From NCBI GenBank assembly GCA_007922195.1, contig ML681996.1, positions 22,216,840-22,280,839 on the forward strand: 64,000 nt of DNA, read 5' to 3'. This document shows, piece by piece, positions 54,935 to 64,000 of this stretch (its first letter is position 1; each line of letters starts with the position of its first letter). This DNA is from Podocnemis expansa (Eukaryota > Chordata > Testudines > Podocnemididae). Made by a program: the position numbers and the translations under genes. The notes under the pieces were generated by a model. That model had not been told where the DNA came from. It searched no databases and saw nothing but the letters and a program-made list of their open reading frames with translations.

Positions 54935-55112
54935 GGTGAGTTACTTACCAGTAAGTATCCTCTTCTGAGATTGGCTGCTCGGATTCATTATCAGTTGTGT
55001 CCGTGCTGCAGCGCATGATTGGCCAGAAACTTTTTAGCCTTAGCCTGTCAAGACAGGACTGGTGGCCACCACCCCTTTGCCACCCTGTGGCTATATATAT
55101 GGCCGCAGCCTG
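54935..55112 (+). repeat. Terminal/promoter-like segment shared with the DIRS-like element
   Basis: 54955-54990 (GAGATTGGCTGCTCGGATTC) matches the reverse complement of 56775-56812. 54995-55110 (GATTGGCCAGAAACTTTTTA, GTCAAGACAGGACTGG, CACCCTGTGGCTATATATAT then GGCC) matches the reverse complement of 61180-61300. CTATATATATGGCC looks like a TATA box. It runs straight into copy 2 of the 1.2 kb repeat. Confidence 0.75.
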
Positions 55113-55114
55113 TT

Positions 55115-56317
55115 ACTTAGTATCTCTGTGTTCTTGAAGAATCAGAGCATAGTAACCAGCCACTGAGACTCACCCCACCCCCATCACCTTCAGCCTCTGC
55201 TGAACCAGAAACAATGAAAGTCAGTGGGAGACACACCTAAAACCCCTATGAACAAGGGTGCTGGAATTAGGCAAACTCCTCTAACCTCATCTACATGGAA
55301 GCTGTGAACCATTAGCATACTGAATGGTCAGCAGAAACTTTATTTGCATACTGAATGGAGAACCAAGCTCCAAGGCAGGAGTCACACTGAACTCTGGGAT
55401 TGGCAAAGCAGAGAAGCACTGCATGATGGGGGATCTCTGCTCCTGAGACAAATGAACTCATGCCTGCACACACCCAGCCCAGCAGTTATCAGACCAATTC
55501 TAGTCAACAGATCTTCAGTTGATATCAAACATACTGAATCTGCCTGATTGCATTGTAAGCTCCCAGAGGAATGCCACCCATCACCAGGAATGATCAGCTC
55601 CTATTGTCCACCTAAACAAAATACCTCTGGTATACTCCCTTATTTACCCCCAAACAACCTAGTGTTCTGCCTTGAACCATTGTTTCTTCCCTACAAAAAC
55701 CCCTACCAGAGTTAGTGAGAGAGAATCTGTTCTGAGTCTGTTCTGATACCTGATCTGTTGCCTGGACCTACAAGCTGCCTCAGGTCTCTCTCTCTCCTTG
55801 CTGATCGTGGTGGAAGTTCTCCCTGTCTCCAGCACTCTAGACCCTAAGCTGAACAGCCTGGTTCCTGGGTACCTTTGAGCTGCACTCAGTGGTGAGACAT
55901 TTTCCCCCTTGCTTGTCTCTGTTTTTCCCTAGTCCAAATATAACTTTCTAAACCTCATCTTTTGTAATCCACTTGGGCTAGCTTTCCCCAATACTATAAC
56001 TGAAACTGGGTAATATTGTAACTGTTTGATCATTTTCCTCTTTTGTATGGTTATCAATATTGTAACTGTTTGGGCATTTTTCTTTCCTTTTATAATTATT
56101 CATAGGTTTTATGTACCTGGCAGTAAAGTAACTTTCCTAATCAAGCTGGTTGTCAGACTTCCTCAGTATTGCTCTGCAGCAATGCTCCTTTTACCTAGCC
56201 AAAGATCCCTGTGATGCCCAATTCCTTGTAAGGTTTGCTTATTAAGGGGTTACCAGCGTGCTGAACTTGTGGCATATAAGGGTGACAGCTGAAAGTGCTG
56301 TTTTGACCCAGCCTGAT
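55115..56317 (+). repeat. 1.2 kb dispersed repeat, copy 2
   Basis: Direct repeat of 50050-51345, about 5.06 kb downstream. It lacks a short segment of copy 1 around 50280 and has scattered substitutions. It is preceded by the TATA-bearing segment and followed by tandem units. Confidence 0.75.
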
Positions 56318-56520
56318 TGAGTCCAGGGGTATATAAGGGTGGCAGCTGAAAGTGCTGTTTTAACCCAGCCTGCTCAGATGCATACTCCAGTCTAGTCCGG
56401 TGCGGTCCAGGGGCACATAAGGGTAGCAGCAGACCAGTGCTATGTAACCCAGCCTGCTGAGTTCAGGGACACATAAGGGGTCAGCTGAGAATGCTGATAG
56501 ACACAGTCCGCTCAGTTGCA
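56270..56520 (+). repeat. Degenerate tandem repeat, four units of ~57-80 bp
   Basis: Units contain (C/T)ATAAGGG(T/G)...CAGCTGA(A/G)A(A/G)TGCT(G)...CAGCCTGCT(C/G)AG, starting near 56271, 56329, 56412 and 56469. The first unit is also present at the end of copy 1 of the 1.2 kb repeat. Confidence 0.8.
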
Positions 56521-56759
56521 CTTAGGAACCTAGTCTTGGGAAATTTAGGTCCTGCAAGGGTGGTTCCATTGGGAGGGATTTGCAGAAGGGAGAAGTAAGC
56601 TCCACACAGAGACAAATGACACAAGCAGTATACTAATAGACTTGCAACCCCCCCCCCGAGGAAGTAACCCTGATAAATGAGCAGACCTTGAGTTGATGGG
56701 CAAAGTTGGTAACAAGCCCTGCTCCTCCCCAGTCCCTGCTAGTCACTAACTCCGATTAG

Positions 56760-59700
56760 CGGGGATGGCGAGAGGGTTGTAAATGAATCCGAGCAGTCCA
56801 TCTCAAAGAACAGTTACTAGTAAGTAACCCACTATTCTTCAGGCGCTGCTCAGATACATTCAGTATCAGGTAACTGCTAGCCATACTGTGGAAGGTGGGC
56901 AGAGTTAGAACCTTATCTGCCATCAGCACAGCTACCCACAAACAGCACAGAACCCAAAATTGGGTGAAGAAGCAGTGGGCTGCCAGGCGAACATCTACAG
57001 ACACGCCACCAAGTGGAAGATCTTTGAGAGAAGATGTGCATGAGAGTGCCGAGGGGTCATTTGCCACTCTGTCAGGAGGCCAGAACTCCAACAGGGTCAG
57101 TCCCTGGTTCATTACTGGGGAACTTGCTATATCATAATAGCAAAAAAGCATCCTTGTCACCATCAAGACCATCTAAAATAAGAGGGTTGCCCTTCCCTAG
57201 TATAATCAACTCCTGAGAAAGGCAATCATGATCCAGAGCAACAGGCTCCTACAGCCGCAGGTGATGAGCAAGGGTGAGATAATTGCTGCCCTTGCTCCCC
57301 TAACCCCAAACGGGAGTCAGTTGGGTTAGGTTACTAACCAAGACCGGGGGTCGGAAACACATTGCCCCTTGCAAACAGGGGTAGGCAAATGGCCTTTCCC
57401 CACTGAGATACTGGCAGGAGATGACATGGGCAGGACTGATAAGGGGCACCATAAACTAAGGCATCCCACCTCCATATAGAAGATAACTTAGGAAGAAAAA
57501 TAATGAGGAAGGAGTACCTGGGGAACCCCACACCTCCATCCATTGATGCATGGGAATGGAGGGCCTGGAGGGAGGGCCCCAGAATAAGACCTAGATGCTT
57601 GGTAGGCCCATCACTGGGGCCCAAAAGTGTCAGAGGTCCTCCATCAAGGAGGTCCTCCTAAGCAGAGAAGTGGACATCCCAGAAGGGTCCTTCTTTAGAG
57701 GTGACCCTTCGACAGGCTATAGTAGGAAAAGGGGGAACCTTAGGTACACCCATCCTAGCATTGAGAGAGAGAGTGAGGACGGAAACCTTTCCTCCAAGTT
57801 GATTGAATTGCCATGTTAGGTTGCCCCTGACCTAAGGGGCAGGGGTATGGTCTGAGATGGGGTGGTGAGAACCATCCCGGGGGTTTGGAGGGGCTTGTGC
57901 AACTTCAAGACTAGGTGCGCATTTCCCTCCCTTGCTCCTGTACTCTACTCTACTGATACATGGACATGCGTAGGAAGAGGTGTGCTGAATTGAGGGAAGG
58001 GGTATCCAGCTGTATCTACAGATGGGTCAGGTCCACCCCAAGGGTCGTGCCCCAAAGCTCAACAATTGGAGTGTTTGGGGGGGGACACGTGACTCACATG
58101 ATAGTCTCACTTTTCCTCTTAACCTGTGTATGGAGAGGCAGTCAACCTTCATATCACAGCTGGTTGACTCATCTCTAGCAGTGGATTTAGGTGTTGGGTC
58201 CCAGCTGTGACGGGCCAACTGTGAGGGATCTCGCATAGTTCCTGATGGGGGGAGAAGACGACGACCTCACCAAGATGCAAGGCAGACATGGTATATAATG
58301 CCCGCTCTGAGAGGGGAAGGGTGTTGTTGGTGAAAACTTCCCATATATTGGAAGGAGTAAGGCTTGGAGAGGTCCTGGGTGGAAGAAGGGAAGAGAAAGA
58401 CCCCAGGAGAAAGGGGAGGATAGCATAAGGCAGCCCCTACTTAGGGGAAACAAAGGGAAGCCACCATGTCCTCTAAGCTACGTGGAGAGCAAGAGGGGAC
58501 ATTTGGAAAGTGTCACCCATAAGGTGTTGGGCTCTCCAGCCTGTTAAGGGTTTGTAAGTTTGCTCAGGAGCAAGAGTTCCACAGGGAAACTAACCCTGAG
58601 CTAAGGACCATGGGTCCACAAATGGGCTTAGCCAGGTGTATGAATAACAATGGTGGTTAAGAGTTCTATCCCCTACTATCTCCCTTTGTTGCAATTCTAG
58701 GGAGGAGTGGGATGCCACAGAAAGCTCAAGGCAGCCCCAAGATGGCCATCTGGGGTTTTTGGCGGAAAGCATCCCTTGCCCAGTTAGAGGGAGGCACCAG
58801 AGCAGAGGGGATTCCAGACAAGAGCTAAACTTCAGGTCCCAATGTGATGTGGTGAAACATCCTTGGGGAGGAGGGGTAGGGACTGAAGAGGCAAAACCCC
58901 TGCAGTGAGGCTTGAGGATCCCTTGGGCAAAAGGCCTAATATGAATCTGAAGAGCATGGCCCTGAGATTAAAAGGGGCACCACCTGGGGAGGCAATGAAG
59001 AAGAAAGTAGAGGGGAAGAGGATACTAGCTCACCCTCTTACTTGTCACCTAGAGGGGCTGGGTATACCATCCTGCAGCGATATCTATTGCAGGCCAGCAC
59101 AAATAAGGAGTGCTCTCAGAAAAGCAACATGGGAGCATACCCACGCCAGTGTGCCTGACTGGGACAGAGTTGGCCGAGGTGTGTGGAGGGAGGGGCTCTG
59201 GATACAAGGATGGGTGTAGGTATTGTCCCTTTGTCCCAGAGGTCTATAGACCAGGCTGAAGGCTGCAAAGTCGGGATTTGGGGGTGGGGGGCATTGTGCC
59301 CCCTTTTTATACCTCTTTCACCCCAGATTTCCACCAAGGCTCCAAGGGCACTTGTGACTAAAACTGAGCTCATGTGAGGAGGGTTTTCCAGTTGCCGTGG
59401 CAAAGAAAGACTGCCCCTCAAAAGGAGAGGCCTAATATGGACTGCTGTAAGACCTGGAAGAGGTCAGAATCCCAAAGCCAGGCTGCTCAGCACATAACCA
59501 CGGCTGTAGCAATACCGTGGCTGGCCATGTCCGAGGCATCCCATGCCACTGTAAGGGCATTGCGTGAGGCCAAGGCGCCTTCCTTGACAAAGGCATCCTA
59601 ATCCTCCAAGTGTTCTTGTGGGAGAGAGCTGCTAAAACACTTCATAGCATCCCACAGATCTAGGGAAAATCTGTTAAGCAAGGCCTGATGGCGGAAGTTG

Positions 59701-61305
59701 ACTAGGCCCTTTTTACATAGGAGGTCAAACCTTCTGTGACTCCTAGAGGCCCGGGGCGGGGGGGGGGGGAGCAGGGTGGCTCAGGCCAGTGTGTCCCAGC
59801 AATAGCAAGGATATGAGTACAAATACAAAAGTGTGTGTGGGGGGGCGTTATGGTAATGTCATGGTAAACCCCTGGGTGAATAAGGGGTTCTGGACTTCCT
59901 TGACAGGTGTGACCCTGACCCCAGGTAGGCAGTGACCCAGTGAAGGGGGTTGAAGTGCGGTAGGGTCTTCTCTGTAAGACCCTGGCCCTAGTTTCATGGC
60001 TCTAGTCGGGAGAGGGGACAACCCCGGTACCGGGGTGCCTTCTCCTGGGGCCGGGGAACTGAGTTGGAACTCCCCTTCTGAGGCCTCAGTGGGAGGTAAC
60101 CAGCTTCGAGTGTGGGAGCGGGAAGAACCCAGTTCTGGGGACCATTTTGTAAGAGGCCGGCCCTAAGAATTGCACTCTCAGTTCTCTTCGTGGTGCTGAG
60201 GCAAGGGTGTCCGTGCCGTAGGGGTTGGAGCCCATGATTCCACAGTGACGTGGGGCCCAAGGAGTGAGCAGGTCCCCCCAGTACTGGGTGAAGTGGAAGG
60301 AAGGAGGGAAGGCAGACTTACCATTTGCTTCAGTGGCCTGGTGGCGTGTTCAGGAGCCAAAGAGACTCCGCCGCTTCAAAGGCCTCTGGTGTGGGTGGCA
60401 CCGTGATAGGATCCAGGCGTTCACCCCAGAGGGGAGGGCCAGAAATGGCACTAGCACCTCAGTGTCAAAGTTGACCCCCAATCCATTTACCTAAGCTCTG
60501 CTGGGGAGCAGCGCTGAGAGGACCTTGGTGCTGACTGCCATGTGGAGCTGCTGCCAATGCGCGGAGCTCAGATGCTTTGGCCCTTTCTTTGGAGAGGAGG
60601 TGCCAGCAAGATCACATGGCACTGAGACAGTGTCGAGTATGATGCTGAACACAGTTCTTTATTCCCAGCCAGAGAGTGGTTCCAAGAGGGCTCTGGTGCT
60701 AATCTAGCATGCAGTGCCCCATTAGAGGCCGATCACAGCTTTTATTCATAGCCAGAGAGCGGCAACAAGGGGGGGTCTGGTGCCAACTGAGCACGCAATG
60801 CCAAGTTAGAGGCTAATCATGGCTTTATTCATAGCCAGAGAGCGGTGCCGATGAGACCTTGGGTGTGACAGACGTACTGGGCATTGGCTGCAAATGGAGC
60901 ATAATCCATTCAGTGAAGCTCACCCAGGCATTTAAGATACTTCCCATGGGGTTTTCCCTTGGGAAGGCCTTGCTGCAGCTCACAAAGGGCTTGGCCACAA
61001 GCTGTTAGGTGGCAGGTAGAAGCATCTTCAAGTTTTGGTTGGAAGGACTCGTAGGAGTGCTGGTGATTTCCGCAAACAGTGAGAACGGCTTGTAGAACAG
61101 AGCAGACAGACAGGCACTTGCATAAAGAAAGAAACAGGCTGTTCTGTAACCATCACTGAGGGTGGAACTGAGGAGGAGCAGGGCTGTGGCCATATATATA
61201 GTCACAGGGTGGCCAGGGGGCGGTGGCTGCCAGCCCTGTCCTGACAAGCTACGGCTAAAAAAGTTTCCGGCCAATCGTGCTTGAAGAAGAACACAATTTA
61301 AGTTA
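56760..61305 (-). mobile_element. Fossil DIRS-like retroelement (LAP2-alpha-type Gag)
   Basis: On the minus strand it starts with a promoter-like end (61305-61165; TATA word at about 61200), followed by a long leader and Gag remnants (about 60360-59380). A long stretch with no readable RT, tyrosine recombinase or methyltransferase follows, and then a distinctive 3' segment (56870-56770). DIRS-type elements encode Gag proteins that, in reptiles, are often annotated as LAP2-alpha-like. Class assignment rests on that Gag domain alone. The rest is too decayed to read or comes from a non-coding derivative. Confidence 0.6.
59380..60360 (-). pseudogene. LAP2-alpha-like Gag of a DIRS-type element, broken
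   Basis: The N-terminal part (60360-59994) is Ser/Pro/Thr-rich with SPAPGEGTPVPGLSPLPTRA near 60050-60000. The C-terminal part (about 59760-59400) reads NFRHQALLNRFSLDLWDA, then DAFVKEGALASRNALTVAWD, ASDMASHGIATAVVM, and a WLWDS...VLQQSILGLSF segment. These match the helical array of LAP2-alpha-like Gag (ARxALxxxLDAADxAARxxATxxxMRR..WLQ). At least three in-frame stops are visible. Confidence 0.65.
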
Positions 61306-61319
61306 ACTGTCACCCCCCT

Positions 61320-61555
61320 TTACATTACCTTAACTTTATCAATTGTACACATTTCAGGACAATCAGATTTAAGTTTCCTAAAATATCATTAATGCCATCC
61401 CCTGGTATGTATTACACTGAAGTCTTAAAAATATGAATAAAAATGGACAAGATGAATATTCATCAGATGATGATATATTGAAAGGCACTGCTCATTTTTG
61501 TGTTGCTTCTGTAAATATTCACAGCAATATAATATTTTCCACTTAGGCAGTGCAT
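61320..61555. other. AT-rich sequence, nothing recognised
   Basis: No gene or named family. Confidence 0.6.
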
Positions 61556-61559
61556 GTCA

Positions 61560-61745
61560 TCCAAAGACATCAAAGTATGTTGCAAACTGAGTCTCAGAAT
61601 GCTCCCAGGGAGGTACAGGAGATAAGAAGCATACACATTTTACAGAGTGGGAAACTGGGGTACAGAGATTACATGACATATCCAAAATCATACAGCTGGT
61701 GAGTGACAGAAGTCCTGACTTTCAAGTGTCTCCTTGTCACGTAAT
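61560..61745 (-). mobile_element. MIR-type SINE fragment
   Basis: CACATTTTACAGAGTGGGAA then ACTGGGGTACAGAGATTA, CATGACATATCCAAAATCAT, ACAGCTGGTGAGTGACAGAA is the antisense order of the MIR core (ATTTTACAGATGGGGAAACT..., GACTTGCCCAAGGTCAC, AGCAAGT). Confidence 0.8.
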
Positions 61746-61749
61746 ATAT

Positions 61750-63755
61750 CGGTGCCTGCAAATTAAGTGGAATTATATAATATAATTTTTATCTAAACTG
61801 AACGTCTTTAACTGAAGCAGGGATGGATGAATTAATTTTGTTATAAGACGTATTTGAAACTTGTTCCAGTTCTCCAGAGTGAAACCTTCTGTTACGTGGA
61901 GCTCCCTGTGGTGTTTTGGACTACCTTGGGTCATTGGGATTGTCATAGTGATAAATGGGAAGGTTGTTTTAGTGCTAGGGAAACCCATCTATCTGGTTCC
62001 CTCTCCCTCAGCTCTCTTTCAATAAAGATTCCCTCCACATCTCTGAATATGCTGCCTCTCGTTATGGGACTATAATTCACCAAAAAATCTTACAGTCCCA
62101 GGACAAGACCTCTTCTATACATTCATTTCTTGTGTATGTTAGCAGATTGTTTAGAGGTGAGGCACGAGACAAAGGTGATGTTGAAGCCTAAATACAGTAA
62201 TCTGGGCAGATCATGTTAAATCACTTGCTAACTTTCACTTATGGATTTAAGTTATTACTGCAAATTTGTAAAACAATTAGTTTTGTGCAGTCAAAATTTA
62301 CTGTGGAACATTTTAAAAATTGTATTTGATGTAAATTAGATTTACAAGATAAATTAAATCCTTAACTCACTGCATCACTAAATGTATTGGAGTTATCTAT
62401 CTCCTGGAGCTCACTAGTAGGTGGGTGATTTAAAAGACAGAAAATCAAATGATGTATGATTAAAAAAATATTATCACTGCTTCTCATTAGTTATAGAAAA
62501 CTAACAGCAAAAATAGGTAAAATTCTTGAGGGCACTTGAAAATCTACAGATTGAACTATTGTTGAGTTTCTCGTTCCTCTACATTTATACCATATCTCTC
62601 TCTGAGAGGAAAAATATGTATGTAAGATAATCACTAATCACTAAGTATGCATAATCACTAATATGTATATTATATAATCACTAATCACTAAAATTTGGTG
62701 AATTTTCCAAATTCTGTGCCGTGATGTATGTTTCTCAGAGACACCCATTGTTAAACCCAATTAGAGCAGAATGTTGTATTGCCCTGTATAATGGATCATG
62801 CTGACATAACGGGGAGCAGTATCATTCTGATGACCCTTCAGAATTGAAAATTTTGAAAAGCTGTGATTCACTGAAAACCAGGATTAAAATAGAGCAATTA
62901 TTTTAGTTAGCATCTGCAGAGTCACAATATTTATATGTAGGCCCAAGGGGAAGATGGATATATCGGGAATATTTAACATAGATGAATAATACTATGACAA
63001 CTATGTGAAGTTACCATATTTTCTAACATGTTGAGCCTCAGACTGTACTTATAAAAATGCAAAAGAATTCACACCTATTTTAATAGCTAAGTCAAATGGA
63101 TTAAGGACACCTGTCCTCTCTCACAGACACAAATTTAGGTTGCTTTTCTGGATATGCATAATCAATGAGGATATTCAGGGAATTAAATATCAAATGAACT
63201 TCAAATGACATAAATTATTTTAAAATTGTTTATTTCCTCCAACAATAAAAGAAGCATTTGTGTTGCCAGCCAGAGAGACAGGCAAATGGTTGGTCTTGTA
63301 GCATTATTCAAGTAGCTCCATCTGTCACACAGAGACCTTGTTACTGGTCAGTAATGTGGCATATGTGGGCTGATGCCTAGCTGGATCCCAATGAGTCATA
63401 ACTAGAATCCATTTATTGCAGTGCATTAAGCTATTCTAATAAGTGGAAGAAGGAGATCATCAATTGCTGTCCAACAGCACAATGCTTATCCGGTATATTG
63501 CTCCTTGTGTTTTGCTTCTCAAAGTCAGGGAGGTATGAAGCAGACTGCTAATGCATTTGGTTACTGTCAAATCTCCTCCACTGTAAACTAAAGGACATGT
63601 AATCAGCAGTTTGATCTCTGGTTTTGATGTCAATCACCTATACCCTTGCAGCTCAAGTCAATGCTATACTAGAGCCTTTACTGATCAACAAATCTCTTGA
63701 ATCCCCCCCCCTTTTTTAATGAATTCCAGTTTTCTTACTTCAACGTTAGAAAACC
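61750..63755. other. AT-rich sequence with a short tandem cluster
   Basis: AATCACTAA-type words recur at about 62628-62692. No coding region or named repeat is recognised otherwise. Confidence 0.55.
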
Positions 63756-63759
63756 TCAC

Positions 63760-64000
63760 TTAATTTTGAAGCAAGGGTTAATTCAGATTTATTAGTTCAA
63801 ATTAATCCAATGTAGCCATGTTAATTTGAACTAACCATTAGTTCAAATTAATGCTTTTTGACCTTGTTCCTCCCACGGTGCCTTACTTTTTCTATATATT
63901 ATGTGGGGGCATGGCCCTTCTTGGGGGCCATCTTGCTGCACCTCTCGTGGTGCCACTCTCCTAATTCAAACTAGCAAGTCCTGTACATGTACATGCTAGT
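63760..64000. mobile_element. Harbinger/MITE family A element, cut by window end
   Basis: 63775-63855 has AATTCAGATTTATTAGTTCAA and TTAATTTGAACTAACCATTA words as in the MITE at 37673. 63900-63990 (GGGGGCATGGCCCTTCTTGG, GCCATCTTGCTGCACC, CTAATTCAAACTAGCAAGTC) aligns with the two Harbinger segments on either side of the nested CR1 (15300-15335 and 17108-17195). The element continues beyond the window. Confidence 0.75.

Noticed and set aside
50050..56317. Direct 1.2 kb repeats as a complete provirus
   Set aside because: No gag, pro, pol or env motif in the intervening sequence, and the flanks of the two copies differ; only reported as a paired repeat.
62620..62695. AATCACTAA cluster as a CRISPR-like or iteron array
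   Set aside because: Vertebrate context, irregular spacing and very short units; a simple tandem duplication is sufficient.

Overview
This is vertebrate, non-coding, repeat-dominated genomic DNA, most likely from a turtle. The evidence is the repeat set: CR1 LINEs with the characteristic ATTCTATG-type 3' ends, a GIY-YIG-bearing Penelope-like element (PLE) whose 3' tail recurs through the window, PIF/Harbinger and hAT DNA elements, and a DIRS-like element with a LAP2-alpha-like Gag. A crocodilian is possible but less likely. I recognise no host exon, no tRNA or rRNA, and no functional host gene. Every open frame with a recognisable product belongs to a mobile element, and nearly all are broken.

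Layout. 1-1.7 kb: an ORF1-like LINE protein fragment on the minus strand with a purine-rich upstream flank. 2.1-5.5 kb: a CR1 tail, then a PLE whose 5' coding part is inverted relative to its 3' part. 5.5-13.7 kb: AT-rich sequence with one TTTCGAAA-rich MITE. 13.9-17.3 kb: a PIF/Harbinger transposon carrying a decayed transposase and interrupted by a nested 1.8 kb CR1 with a target-site duplication (TSD). 17.3-18.2 kb: an LTR-like GC-rich block with tandem units. 21.7-25.2 kb: a 2.7 kb CR1 with a 495-codon frame, beside a 702 bp MITE. 27-31.7 kb: PLE fold-back, two hAT MITEs, and an LTR-like repeat split by a second LTR-like insertion. 34-43 kb: PLE 3' fragments and fold-backs, a TTAATTCAAA-rich MITE, and a 545 bp hAT fold-back. 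44-49.5 kb: the second copy of the split LTR-like repeat and two CR1 copies, one of them hosting a PLE fold-back with a 9 bp TSD. 50-56.5 kb: two direct 1.2 kb repeats. 56.8-61.3 kb: a fossil DIRS-like element on the minus strand. The last 240 bases enter another Harbinger-family element.

The most unusual signal is a group of four short insertions (about 27.9, 40.7, 42.1 and 46.5 kb). Each consists of the last ~60-120 bases of the PLE copied twice in opposite orientation, like a hairpin. At least two have clean TSDs (12 and 9 bp), and in one the two arms share private variants, so each looks like a single retrotransposition event rather than two insertions. The same PLE tail carries a pair of motifs that match the conserved core of a hammerhead ribozyme. 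Together with the inverted full-length PLE at 3.2-5.5 kb, this suggests that inversion or snap-back is a habitual outcome of this element's integration.

All family assignments were made by reading the sequence without database searches. Boundaries are approximate unless a TSD is given.
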